From the NCBI GenBank assembly GCA_025455735.1, contig JALOMA010000002.1, positions 1-34,615 on the forward strand: a stretch of DNA of 34,615 nucleotides, read 5' to 3'. The position numbers and the translations under genes were made by a program. Every line of letters starts with the position of its first letter. Within the stretch, counting starts at the first letter, position 1. The notes below the pieces were generated by a model. The model made no database searches, had not been told where the DNA came from, and worked only from the letters and a program-made list of their open reading frames with translations. The stretch comes from Candidatus Kapaibacterium sp. Lineage in GTDB: Bacteria > Bacteroidota > Ignavibacteria > Kapaibacteriales > Kapaibacteriaceae. Positions 25,318-33,360 of the stretch are shown here, one piece after another.

Positions 25318-26606
25318 AGATCTGGGACAAAGGAACCGCCATTGATACCATCATGGAGAATTTCACCGTTGGCAGGGATCGCGAGATGGATACGCGTCTT
25401 GCACGTTGGGACGTCGTGGGGTCCATTGCCCATGCCACCATGCTTGGTCAAACGGGATTGATTCCCCATGATGCAGCTACAGCCCTGGTGGACGCCTTGA
25501 GTGACATCCTTGCGGAGTTTGATGCCCATGGCTGTACCATTGACAGCGCTGCGGAGGACATTCATTCGCACGTTGAAGCGCTTCTGGTTCAACGACTGGG
25601 GGATACGGGAAAAATGGTGCACACTGGTCGCAGCCGCAATGATCAGGTGGCCTTGGATATCGCCTTGTTCATGCGTCACGAGCTTCGCACGATACGAGGC
25701 GAGGTCATCAGTGTGGCAGAGATCCTTCTTGGCTTGGCGGAGAAGTACGCTCACCTGCCATTGCCAGGATTTACACACTATCAAGTTGCCATGCCATCCA
25801 GTTTTGGCCTCTGGTTCGGTAGTACGGCAGAGCTACTTTTGGAAGATGTGCGTGTTCTGGACGTGGCCATTGATGCAGCCAACGCCAATCCACTTGGGAG
25901 CGCGGCGGGATATGGAACGCGACTTCCGTTGGACAGGGACACGACCACGCGGGCATTGAATTTCGATCGAATGTACGTCACGGCCCCTTGTGCGCAGGCT
26001 GCTCGCGGGCGTACCGAAAGACTGGCCGCAATGGCGATGGCCCAGGTGGCATCAACGGTGGCTCGATTTGCTGCCGATGTGGTGCACTTTGCCTCATCCG
26101 TGTATGGATGCATCACGTTACCCGATGCCTTTACAACTGGATCCAGCATCATGCCGCACAAAAAGAACCCGGACGTCTTCGAAGTGCTACGCGCGCGATG
26201 CAATCGGCTGCAGTCGATCCCGACACAGATCGCCATGGTGTTGCAGAATCTTCCGTCGGGGTATCATCGTGACGTACAGTTCATCAAGGACGTCATCATT
26301 CCAGCAATCGACGAAATGCATACAGTCCTTACCGTTGCCGCCCACGTGATTCCTGTCATCCAACCAGTGGAAGGACTGCTGGACGCGCCAGCAATGGACT
26401 CTCTCTTCAGTGTGGACCGCGTTGATGATCTGGTGAAACAGGGAATACCGTTCCGCGAGGCCTATCGCATCGTTGCCCAGCGCATCGCAGAGGGCACATC
26501 GATGAGAGGCGAGGCCCCCTTCCAGGTCGATGGTAGTGGTAGTCTTGGAAGTCCACGCAATCCGGGACTGCACCATATCCGTGCACGGCTTAACGATCTG
26601 CGTTAG
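25314..26606 (+). CDS. argH: Argininosuccinate lyase
   Basis: Splits argininosuccinate into arginine and fumarate, the last step. 430 residues from the ATG that overlaps the previous stop. The fumarase/lyase superfamily regions are HTGRSRNDQVALDIALFM (C1), GFTHYQVAMPS (C2) and the signature TGSSIMPHKKNPDVFEVLRA (C3). The 3' end overlaps the convergent PAP2 gene by 17 bases. Confidence 0.96.
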   Translation: MKIWDKGTAIDTIMENFTVGRDREMDTRLARWDVVGSIAHATMLGQTGLIPHDAATALVDALSDILAEFDAHGCTIDSAAEDIHSHVEALLVQRLGDTGKMVHTGRSRNDQVALDIALFMRHELRTIRGEVISVAEILLGLAEKYAHLPLPGFTHYQVAMPSSFGLWFGSTAELLLEDVRVLDVAIDAANANPLGSAAGYGTRLPLDRDTTTRALNFDRMYVTAPCAQAARGRTERLAAMAMAQVASTVARFAADVVHFASSVYGCITLPDAFTTGSSIMPHKKNPDVFEVLRARCNRLQSIPTQIAMVLQNLPSGYHRDVQFIKDVIIPAIDEMHTVLTVAAHVIPVIQPVEGLLDAPAMDSLFSVDRVDDLVKQGIPFREAYRIVAQRIAEGTSMRGEAPFQVDGSGSLGSPRNPGLHHIRARLNDLR

Positions 26607-27207
26607 GGTATGATGGATGTGCCTGCATTCGCTGTACAACCCACCAGGCAACAGTGGCGCCCAGGGCGCTACCGGCAAGGACGTCGCTGAGGTAGTGTAC
26701 GTTGGCGAGCACTCTTCCCACGGCAATAGACATGCCGATGCAAACAAACGGTACCCGCCATTGCGGGCGAATCATAGCCCCAACAACGGCAAGAGCGAGC
26801 CCCGTTGTTGCATGCCCACTAGGAAAGCTGTTGTGTGCGAAGTCCGTGTGCAATGCCAGCCAGTTGAAACCGTATTCACCCGTCGAAAAAAGCAACGGAG
26901 GGCGTGCCCGGCTGGCGAGCACTTTGATGATGTTGGCAGCGATGCCGGACACAGCAATCGCCATAAAGAGTGCCCCATGATGCCACGGCAACGGCGACGT
27001 TGAGCGCTTGTGCCACGTAGCAATGGTGATGACAAGGGTAGGAACAAGGAACCACTGGGATTTGCCAAGCTCTTCCAGGAATGCCCCCAGGAGCCGAATC
27101 CATGGCGAAGCCGACTGGTGGACGGCAACGGCTACGGGAATGTCAAGCCACATGTAGCTGACGGTGCAGACAAGAGCCAGGACTATCAACACGATCGTTC
27201 GCTTCAT
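26590..27207 (-). CDS. PAP2-family membrane phosphatase
   Basis: Likely removes phosphate from a lipid or isoprenoid diphosphate at the membrane. 205 residues, with the start at ATG 27207 directly before a hydrophobic helix. The PAP2 signature is complete: K95-x6-RP (KVLASRARPP), PSGH (129-132), and R165-x5-H171-x3-D175 (GRVLANVHYLSD). At least four further hydrophobic segments are visible. An undecaprenyl-diphosphate or phosphatidylglycerophosphate substrate is possible but not decidable. It runs tail-to-tail with argH, overlapping it by 17 bases, and follows the beta-propeller gene behind a terminator. Confidence 0.9.
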   Translation of the reverse strand: MKRTIVLIVLALVCTVSYMWLDIPVAVAVHQSASPWIRLLGAFLEELGKSQWFLVPTLVITIATWHKRSTSPLPWHHGALFMAIAVSGIAANIIKVLASRARPPLLFSTGEYGFNWLALHTDFAHNSFPSGHATTGLALAVVGAMIRPQWRVPFVCIGMSIAVGRVLANVHYLSDVLAGSALGATVAWWVVQRMQAHPSYPNADR

Positions 27208-27273
27208 GGTGCAAGCTACGGAGTCGGCGGTGATGGATCCCCCGCAGGCACCACCAACCATTTGCCATCAGAA

Positions 27274-27307
27274 ATGCCCTTGCCGGACTACGATCCGGCA
27301 AGGGCAT
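27274..27307 (-). terminator. Terminator after the beta-propeller gene
   Basis: A perfect 14-bp stem: ATGCCCTTGCCGGA and TCCGGCAAGGGCAT (read on the + strand) around a 6-base loop. On the - strand it begins seven bases after the stop codon and is followed by TTCTG, a weak T-run. Confidence 0.7.
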
Positions 27308-27313
27308 GAGAGT

Positions 27314-28591
27314 TCATCGTGCTATGAAAAACGGCACCGTGCGGGCGCCATCCATGGCCAAATAGAGGCCTGCTGGAAGGTGGGCAACGGATATGCGGGC
27401 CGCGTCCTCTCCAGAGGATAGCCGTGGGACGTCGATCCGTTGGCCGGTGGCATTGATTACGGCCACGGTTTCCGCGCGCATGCCGGCAATCGTGACAACG
27501 GTGGATGCGGGCGTTGGCCAGACGGATGCCGAAGAAGACGATTCCTGGACACTGCTGACGGCGTTCGTGAGGGAGAAAACGGCAATGCCAGAGTCGACGG
27601 CGTAACCACCCTTGACGAAGGTGCGCGTGACGTAGAGGGAGTCCCCAAGGGCCAGAAGATACTCTGGTTTGGCACCAACGTCCAGCAAACCAAGTGTTGC
27701 CCCTGATTCTGGGTGGAGGAGGCGAACATCGGCAGTAAACGTCCCAACAGCAACTGCAGGTTGGCCACGATATTGCACGGGAATGGCGCGCCGTGGGCCG
27801 TCAAATTCCGTCGTGCCCGTCGGTAGGCTGCGCAGAACCGTTCCGGTACGAACGTCGATTGCAAGAACGGTGTGCGAGCCATTGACGGCAACCCATGCCG
27901 TAGCTTGATCGAGGGCAATGTCGTTGCCAGTGTCACCGAGACTGACGGTGTCAATGCGATACAGTATTGAGCCATCCGTTGCCAAATGGGCGATATGAAG
28001 AGCGCTGTTTGGCGAGCCGAAGCTACCTTCACAGATGACGGCCAGGTGCAGCGTGTCGTCGATCACGGTGGAGGCCATGAAGCCGGGGTTGACACCGACG
28101 TCGAACGTCCGGATGGCCGTACCATCGGGAAGGCTTACGAGCCGCACTGTTCCTGGGTCGGTAAACGACGGACGCATGGAAACTGCTGCCGCGATACCAG
28201 AGGGAAAGACAGTGATACCGACACCACCGAGGGCATCAACGGTGGCATGGCTGCCGGTCTGGACATCGTAGGACACGAGGGTGTCACCATGGAATATGTA
28301 CAGGCGTTCACCGTCTGGCGACCACGCTGGCCTGCTTACGGACGTGCCCCAGGGAAGCGTGCGCGAGGCGCTGCTTGTGCCGAGGGAAAGCCAGTGAGCA
28401 TTCGCGTCGGCGTCATCCTGTTGCCCATCGAAGTCCTCGTCCACTTGTGCACAAAGCACATGCATCGAACCGTTTTGTGCGGCCAGATGAACGGGTTGTT
28501 TGGGAGTAGGAAAGAGGCGGGAAGGCGTATCTCCTGCCAGGGCAGGAATGGTAAAGCATGCCAAAGCGCATGCAAGGGCAAGGGGGCGCAT
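27314..28591 (-). CDS. Secreted BtuG-like beta-propeller with type IX sorting domain, under B12 control
   Basis: 425 residues from ATG 28591 (AAGGA upstream). The signal peptide is residues 1-20, ending PALAG. An Asp-rich stretch, DEDFDGQQDDADAN (51-64), looks Ca-binding. A YVTN/DUF5074-type propeller follows: CEGSFGSPNSALHI (188-200), LGDTGNDI (218-225), VNGSHTVLAIDVRTG (236-250), GPRRAIPV (265-272) and DVGAKPEYLLALGDSLYV (304-321). These match the pattern of BtuG-type surface cobalamin-binding propellers of Bacteroides. Residues ~355-425 (VWPTPAS, VAVINATGQRI, HLPAGLY) form a type IX secretion sorting domain. A cobalamin riboswitch precedes the gene. I infer a surface corrinoid-capture protein; direct binding is unproven, and no btuB lies in the window. 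Confidence 0.85.
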   Translation of the reverse strand: MRPLALACALACFTIPALAGDTPSRLFPTPKQPVHLAAQNGSMHVLCAQVDEDFDGQQDDADANAHWLSLGTSSASRTLPWGTSVSRPAWSPDGERLYIFHGDTLVSYDVQTGSHATVDALGGVGITVFPSGIAAAVSMRPSFTDPGTVRLVSLPDGTAIRTFDVGVNPGFMASTVIDDTLHLAVICEGSFGSPNSALHIAHLATDGSILYRIDTVSLGDTGNDIALDQATAWVAVNGSHTVLAIDVRTGTVLRSLPTGTTEFDGPRRAIPVQYRGQPAVAVGTFTADVRLLHPESGATLGLLDVGAKPEYLLALGDSLYVTRTFVKGGYAVDSGIAVFSLTNAVSSVQESSSSASVWPTPASTVVTIAGMRAETVAVINATGQRIDVPRLSSGEDAARISVAHLPAGLYLAMDGARTVPFFIAR

Positions 28592-28637
28592 GGGAGCGTC
28601 CTTTCGTAGAACGGTCGATGCCTGTCGACCACGACGT

Positions 28638-28679
28638 AAAAAAACGACGGTGGCCGGGCACATGCGCTGCCATCCATCG
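28638..28679 (-). terminator. Riboswitch-controlled terminator
   Basis: On the - strand, CGATGG-A-TGGC (28679-28669) pairs with GCCACCGTCG (28654-28645): 10 bp with one bulged A and one G-T pair. Seven T follow at 28644-28638. It lies between the cobalamin aptamer and the start codon. Its 5' arm overlaps an 8-base antiterminator partner (see riboswitch). Confidence 0.85.
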
Positions 28680-28722
28680 TACCGCTGTTGGCGCAGCGGT
28701 GCGGCAAGGCCGCAACGATGAA

Positions 28723-28901
28723 CCATCAGGGCAGGTCTTCCGGCTTCGGCGTCATCCTCTTCGTCCGTCTTCCCGCATCCAAGGATGCAGTGACTGCTTG
28801 TGGCGTGGACGATTCGTCGACCGATACGGCGGCGCAACCGCGCGGGAATTTCACCCGACTTCCCTTTTCATGTTCGTGAGGGCACGAACAACCGCTGATG
28901 G
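28723..28901 (-). promoter_or_regulatory. Cobalamin riboswitch aptamer
   Basis: On the - strand the hallmarks occur in order. P1 is CCATCAG (28901-28895) pairing with CTGATGG (28729-28723). Next are a P2-like hairpin GTTCGTG/CACGAAC, the core GGGAAGTCGGGTGAAA then TTCCCGCGCGG (28864-28840), CCAC-type junction bases and the GCATCC/GGATGC hairpin (28775-28788). The B12 box AAGCCGGAAGACCTGCC spans 28746-28730. Downstream, TTCATCGT (28722-28715) can pair with ACGATGGA (28680-28673), the 5' arm of the terminator, acting as antiterminator. The expected behaviour is transcription stop when adenosyl- or other cobalamin binds. Confidence 0.93.
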
Positions 28902-28916
28902 GAGGCCGAAAATACG

Positions 28917-28944
28917 TTGTGACGTTGACACTGCGCTATTTTTG
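28917..28944 (+). promoter_or_regulatory. Promoter for the MFS gene
   Basis: TTG at 28917-28919, 17 bases, then TATTTTTG at 28937-28944, a perfect TAnnTTTG box. The ATG of the transporter follows after six bases, so the transcript would start at or next to the start codon. Confidence 0.5.
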
Positions 28945-28950
28945 CGGCAC

Positions 28951-30180
28951 ATGTTTTTTTTGGGACTGCACGTGCATCATCGAACCGCCCTGTACTTGAT
29001 CTCCTGGTTGGCCACGGTAGCGGCTGGTTTGTCGGCCACGCTCTTCAACGTCTACCTTCCTGCCATCACGACAGAACTTCTTGGTGGCGCGGCCCCCTTC
29101 CAGACAGCGATGGTTGGTTCGTATGGCGGAGCAGCGTATCTCCTGGGCTGGGCTGCTGGTGGGATTGTGTTGGGTGCGATGGGCGACCGTCTGGGACGTA
29201 AGGTCTCCCTGTTCGTGAGTGTGCTTGCCTGTAGTATCGGCATGGCATTTACGGCCGTGGTGCCATCGGTTGAGCTCTTGGCTGTGTCGCGTCTGATTAC
29301 GGGGGCTGGTGCTGGGGGAATCCTTCTGGTGACGGCCGTGTTGGTGAGTGAGGCGTGGGCGTCGGGCAATCGTGCTCGGATGGTGGGAATTCTCATCAAT
29401 GCCTTTCCCATGGGTTTTATTCTTGTAGGCCTCATTCACTCGGCCATCCATGACCATCGGTTGGCCTTTGCATTCGGCGGCACGTCGATACTCCTTGCCG
29501 TTGGCGTGATATTTGTCGTCAAGGAATCCCACATGTGGGAGCGCACGACGGCGCGGGAAATCACGCCGGCCGAGAAATCCGTTCTGCATGGGAAATACCG
29601 TCGGGACCTCACGATTGCCATCTTGCTGTTCGGAAGTATGCTGGTTGGCTTGTGGGGTGCATATACCTGGATGCCGACGTGGGTAACAACATTCACGCCC
29701 GATGCAGCCCAAGCACGGTCAATGAGGGCCATGACGGTTGCCATGTTAGGGTCGGGTGCCGTTGTTGGGGGGCTAATTAGTGGTGCAGCATCGAACACCT
29801 TTGGCCGAAGGCGCGCTGCTGCATTTGGATATGTGGGCGCACTATTTCTCTCGTGGCTGGTGTTTCTTGTAACACGCGAGGCTGGGCCATTGCTATACGG
29901 GTGTACGTTCCTTTTGTCGCTGTGTATCGGATACAATCAGGGAGTACTGACTGCCTACATCGCCGAGCTTTTTCCAACAATTGTGCGGGCATCTGCTGCT
30001 GGCATTTCCTTCAACTGTGGCCGAATCGTAACGTCCCTTGCGTTGATTTCGACAGGGGCCTTGGTGCAAACCTTCGGTGGTTACGGAGAAGCCATTGCAA
30101 CGTTTGCTCTGGCCTACGTTGTTGGACTCGGTACCCTCTATTTCGCTCGCGAAACGCGCGGGCAAGCGCTTCCCGAATAA
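28951..30180 (+). CDS. Major facilitator superfamily transporter
   Basis: Inner-membrane secondary transporter of 409 residues, with about twelve hydrophobic segments. The start at 28951 is chosen because it directly precedes the first membrane segment and follows a promoter box by six bases. Upstream in-frame starts (such as ATG 28870) would read through the opposite-strand riboswitch. Motif A between helices 2 and 3 is GAMGDRLGRKVSLF, and RLITGAGAGGILLVTAV follows in helix 4. The second half has a related loop, NTFGRRRAA. It resembles sugar/aromatic-acid proton symporters; the substrate is unknown. It is divergent from the B12-regulated gene. Confidence 0.9.
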   Translation: MFFLGLHVHHRTALYLISWLATVAAGLSATLFNVYLPAITTELLGGAAPFQTAMVGSYGGAAYLLGWAAGGIVLGAMGDRLGRKVSLFVSVLACSIGMAFTAVVPSVELLAVSRLITGAGAGGILLVTAVLVSEAWASGNRARMVGILINAFPMGFILVGLIHSAIHDHRLAFAFGGTSILLAVGVIFVVKESHMWERTTAREITPAEKSVLHGKYRRDLTIAILLFGSMLVGLWGAYTWMPTWVTTFTPDAAQARSMRAMTVAMLGSGAVVGGLISGAASNTFGRRRAAAFGYVGALFLSWLVFLVTREAGPLLYGCTFLLSLCIGYNQGVLTAYIAELFPTIVRASAAGISFNCGRIVTSLALISTGALVQTFGGYGEAIATFALAYVVGLGTLYFARETRGQALPE

Positions 30181-30215
30181 TGGTGGTACCGACGTGTACG
30201 AGCGAACACAACCGC

Positions 30216-30704
30216 ATGAGCAATACCCACATTCTTGCAGCCCGCATACATGGGCTCTATTTCGGCGAAAACTGGACGTCCGTGCATCTTCAGGGCCTCC
30301 TTCACGACATACCGTTGTCCGCAGCCATGCATCAGATAGGTGGTGCAAACACGATTCTCGCATTGGCGTATCATTTGCACTACTATACCAAGGCTCAGCT
30401 GGATGTTCTACGGGGCGGCACTCTCAATGCAGATGATCAACGGAGTTTTGCCCACCCCGAGATTGTCCAGGACGAAGAATGGAATGCATTTCGCGAAACG
30501 ATATGGGCAGAGGCTCGCGAGTATTGCGAGCGTGTACGACAACTGGATGAAGCAACCTTGGACATGCCATTTGTTGAAGAGCGCTATGGCACGTATCGGT
30601 CGAACATCGCGGGGAACATCGACCATGCCTACTATCATCTAGGACAGATCTCGATGCTTCGAAGGTTGATCCGGGCCGCCGGTGACGGATTATCAGTCCA
30701 ATAG
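30216..30704 (+). CDS. DinB-like four-helix protein
   Basis: 162 residues, start ATG 30216, 35 bases after the MFS gene and probably co-transcribed. The pattern fits the DinB/YfiT superfamily of metal-binding four-helix bundles: a His in a mid helix (LAYHLHYYTKAQLDVL), and the C-terminal IDHAYYHLGQISMLRRLI, whose two spaced His residues are typical metal ligands. Family members include thiol transferases (bacillithiol or mycothiol types) and proteins of unknown role, so no reaction is assigned. An upstream in-frame extension would lie inside the transporter gene and is rejected. It overlaps the convergent HAD gene by 12 bases. Confidence 0.75.
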   Translation: MSNTHILAARIHGLYFGENWTSVHLQGLLHDIPLSAAMHQIGGANTILALAYHLHYYTKAQLDVLRGGTLNADDQRSFAHPEIVQDEEWNAFRETIWAEAREYCERVRQLDEATLDMPFVEERYGTYRSNIAGNIDHAYYHLGQISMLRRLIRAAGDGLSVQ

Positions 30705-31313
30705 ACCTTTGAATTCTTCGGCTGGATTCTTGACGCGCACAACGTGAAGTCCGAGTCCCGTAGCCACCTTGCAGTTGGCTATGGAATCATCATAGAGGAT
30801 GGTGCGGGCAGCGGCTACGTTCATGTCGCGAAGAATTTGAATAAAGGCCTCGGGGTCGGGCTTGCGAAGCCCGGTCGAACACGAAAAATAGAGCCGATCG
30901 AATTCCGAGAAAAGGTCGCGGCATTGTGGGCGTGCCACCCACAGGTGTAGCCACGAAATATTGGACAGCAGGACAACCTTGGCATAGGTGCGCATAGCGC
31001 GGATCACATCGACAGCCCACGGGAAAGGCTCCTTGAGGACGGCATTCCATGCATCGATGAGATCATCATCGGAGCAGGTGAAGCCCCACGTCTTCCGCAG
31101 TTCGGCGAGGAAGTCGTCAACGACCAACTCTCCACGATCAACGCGCAGGAAAAGGTCGTTCTGGACGTCGGCACTGAATTCAACCGGGCGTCCGTTATAT
31201 CCGTCAAGAGCCATCATGGCCTTGCGGGTGCGTTCAAAGTCGATGTCGTAGAGAACGCCACCGAGGTCGACGATGATGAGGTCGACATCCGTCAGTAACG
31301 AAAGGTGATCCAT
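30693..31313 (-). CDS. HAD-superfamily phosphatase
   Basis: 206 residues. HAD motif I is IIVDLGGVLYDID (13-25), with nucleophile Asp16 and the DxGxV form seen in YihX-type sugar phosphatases. Motif II is VVLLSNIS, motif III has the Lys in GLRKPDPEAF, and motif IV is ILYDDSIANCKVATGLG. A helical cap lies between motifs I and II (subfamily IA). The substrate is unknown. The start lies 22 bases inside the preceding chaperone gene, so the two are co-transcribed. Confidence 0.88.
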   Translation of the reverse strand: MDHLSLLTDVDLIIVDLGGVLYDIDFERTRKAMMALDGYNGRPVEFSADVQNDLFLRVDRGELVVDDFLAELRKTWGFTCSDDDLIDAWNAVLKEPFPWAVDVIRAMRTYAKVVLLSNISWLHLWVARPQCRDLFSEFDRLYFSCSTGLRKPDPEAFIQILRDMNVAAARTILYDDSIANCKVATGLGLHVVRVKNPAEEFKGLLD

Positions 31314-33076
31314 CGTTGATCAAGTATTCGGGCTGATTGACGTAAAGATCGTTCAAAGTCTTGGAAGATCGACGTCTCCATTTCGAGAGTCAATGCTTCC
31401 CCATAGGCAGCAAGATAGAGAGGAAATTCTTCCGATGATGGTTGTGTCATGGACGTTACGTTTACAATGTACCATCCTAGATCTCCGAGGATGGGGCCGT
31501 AGAGTCCGGGACCATCCAAATGAACGGCCACATCAGCGAGCGTAGGATCGAACCGATCGTCACCCACCATGCCATTCCCTTTGATGACGATTTCGCGAAG
31601 GATGGTGGCGTCTGGTGGACGTTCCGCCAAGAATAGAACTCCTTCTGGCGTGCGGCTGCAGATGCCCCGCACTCCTTGCATGTAGCGTAGGCGTTGTTGG
31701 CATTGGCGTTCGCGCAGCACTTCTTCGCGAACAAGGTCGCGCACGGCTTCGAACGGTTTGGTGCCACCTGATAGTGAATCCGCTACGACGGCCAGTACGA
31801 TACCACGGTCGGGTGTGTCAACGAGGTCACATGCCACGCCAACAGGTGTTTGGAAGGCCACGTCTGCCAATCGATACGATCCGTAAACGCGATCAGCTTC
31901 GGTAAACCACGGCGACATCTCAATGGTTCTCCCGTGCGCTGATGCCACGGACCCCAGCTGTGCGCCGGCGTCGTATGCCTGGAGGGCTTCTTTGGCGATA
32001 GCAAGGACACTATCGACCACGCTGGTGCTAGGCTCAATGGGGCTTACGATCACGACAGCCCGAAATCCTTTGCCTGCAATGGAATCGAGGCGGGCAACGG
32101 CAACACCAGCTGGGACGATAGCGGGGCCAACCACATCACCAGGTTTCTTCTTTGCCAGTAAGGGAACAAGTGCACGAACCGACGCCGAGTCCGGGTGAAC
32201 CATCGTCATTGTTGCGGACGTGTTGACTGCGGCAACGTAGAACAGCGAATCCCGCCTGCGCCCTGATGGCAAGGCCATACAGTCCTTCACGAAGCGACGA
32301 ACATCGGCCAGCAATGCCAGCGTATCACTTTTGCGAGGCAGCAGCGGCCACGCAAGAGTAGCCAGCCGCCGCATAGGTTGTTTGACCGCATAGGCCCACG
32401 AGCGGCGCTCATACCATGTTTGTAGTTCAGGTTCGGTAGGCTGTTCGGTGGATTGTGAGCAAGGCACCAGAACAACATCGGCACGGCATTCTGCCGCCGA
32501 CTTTTTAAACTCCCTGAACATCGATGCCGAGTCCAGGCCACGTTCCCGGATCACGGCCTTCCGAACAGTATCGCGCAGGAGGGCGATGCGAGCGCGGTCG
32601 ATGAGTTCATTCATCGACGCCGTCAAGTCGGCGATTTCATCGCGCACAGCGGAAGAAGGAGCGGAACTCCCGGCACGGGCGCGCACCAGTGAGTCAGGCT
32701 GCAGCATCATGGCCGCGAACAGCCCAGCATCAAACCGCCCACGGTCATCGGTAACGCCCTGGCGAATGTAATCAGGTGGATTGGCCAGAAGAACGGACCG
32801 CATCTCGTCGCGGCTTATGGAAATCCCCCGGCGGCGTGCTTCCTGGGTAATCAGTACATCGGCAACGATACTGTTCCATGCGGCTTCTACGATGGCGCCG
32901 TCGTCAACCTTGCCAACCGTCGAGGACAGGGCTCTTCGCCTGCCAACTTCGCGTGAAAAGTCATCGAGACGAATCGTATCGCTATTCACGATCCCAACGA
33001 AGGGAGTTTGGCAATGGCTGGAACGTCCAGCCAGGCCCCAAAGGAGTAGAACGACAGAAAATACACGCAGTACCAT
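31292..33076 (-). CDS. PpiD/SurA-like periplasmic chaperone
   Basis: 594 residues from ATG 33076, the first codon of a signal-like hydrophobic N-terminus (residues 2-17, VLRVFSVVLLLWGLAG). The N-domain resembles SurA/PpiD: VGIVNSDTIRLDDFSREV, a helix AAWNSIVADVLITQEARRRG, then PPDYIRQ and DDRGRFDAGLFAAMM. The remainder (from ~200) has repeats of a parvulin-like size, but I see no clear PPIC active-site motif, so prolyl isomerase activity is doubtful. A role in folding or escorting outer-membrane or secreted proteins is inferred. A -7 box ends six bases before the ATG. Confidence 0.7.
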   Translation of the reverse strand: MVLRVFSVVLLLWGLAGRSSHCQTPFVGIVNSDTIRLDDFSREVGRRRALSSTVGKVDDGAIVEAAWNSIVADVLITQEARRRGISISRDEMRSVLLANPPDYIRQGVTDDRGRFDAGLFAAMMLQPDSLVRARAGSSAPSSAVRDEIADLTASMNELIDRARIALLRDTVRKAVIRERGLDSASMFREFKKSAAECRADVVLVPCSQSTEQPTEPELQTWYERRSWAYAVKQPMRRLATLAWPLLPRKSDTLALLADVRRFVKDCMALPSGRRRDSLFYVAAVNTSATMTMVHPDSASVRALVPLLAKKKPGDVVGPAIVPAGVAVARLDSIAGKGFRAVVIVSPIEPSTSVVDSVLAIAKEALQAYDAGAQLGSVASAHGRTIEMSPWFTEADRVYGSYRLADVAFQTPVGVACDLVDTPDRGIVLAVVADSLSGGTKPFEAVRDLVREEVLRERQCQQRLRYMQGVRGICSRTPEGVLFLAERPPDATILREIVIKGNGMVGDDRFDPTLADVAVHLDGPGLYGPILGDLGWYIVNVTSMTQPSSEEFPLYLAAYGEALTLEMETSIFQDFERSLRQSARILDQRWITFRY

Positions 33077-33082
33077 AGGCAG

Positions 33083-33090
33083 CAAAGATA
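33083..33090 (-). promoter_or_regulatory. -7 box for the PpiD-like gene
   Basis: TATCTTTG read on the - strand, a perfect TAnnTTTG, six bases (CTGCCT) before the ATG at 33076. No clear TTG -33 element is seen. The spacing matches that of the MFS gene and predicts a leaderless mRNA. Confidence 0.45.
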
Positions 33091-33100
33091 GAATCTGTCC

Positions 33101-33128
33101 TTGAAGCGCGTGCCGATCCCTAGTTTTG
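33101..33128 (+). promoter_or_regulatory. Promoter for the 73-residue gene and flavin monooxygenase
   Basis: TTG at 33101-33103, 17 bases, then TAGTTTTG at 33121-33128. The ATG lies ten bases downstream, so the leader would be about five bases. It is divergent from the - strand box at 33083-33090. Confidence 0.5.
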
Positions 33129-33138
33129 CAGAAACAAT

Positions 33139-33360
33139 ATGAATTCGCATACCATCATCCGCATCAAACGACATTTACGGTCTCTTGCTCTTGAAAAGGG
33201 GCGTCGTATATCCATTGCAGAGGCCAGCGATGCGCTTCACCATCTTGGCGTTCGTTGGAATGAAGACGTTCGGAAGGTCTTGTTGGCTGACGTTGGCACC
33301 ATACGGTTTGTGGCGTCGGACGACGCTTCGGAGCTGTTGCTTGTCGAGGAAATTCCATGA
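33139..33360 (+). CDS. Small protein of unknown function
   Basis: 73 residues, not recognised. The N-terminal half is basic (IRIKRHLRSLALEKGRR) and the second half mixed to acidic (FVASDDASELLLVEEIP). There is no signal peptide or membrane segment and no cysteine. It looks like a small alpha/beta cytosolic protein. It is probably a real gene: it has a well-placed promoter box, and its stop overlaps the monooxygenase start as ATGA, which implies coupled translation. Confidence 0.55.
   Translation: MNSHTIIRIKRHLRSLALEKGRRISIAEASDALHHLGVRWNEDVRKVLLADVGTIRFVASDDASELLLVEEIP

Noticed and set aside
28592-28837. Upstream start for the beta-propeller gene
   Set aside because: It would place coding sequence in the riboswitch; the signal peptide begins at 28591 behind AAGGA.
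28558-28950. N-terminal extension of the MFS gene by up to 131 codons
   Set aside because: It would translate the complement of the cobalamin riboswitch and terminator, is not transporter-like, and the promoter box lies directly before 28951.
29853-30215. Upstream extension of the DinB-like gene
   Set aside because: It is a different frame within the transporter gene; the DinB-like similarity begins at the ATG at 30216.
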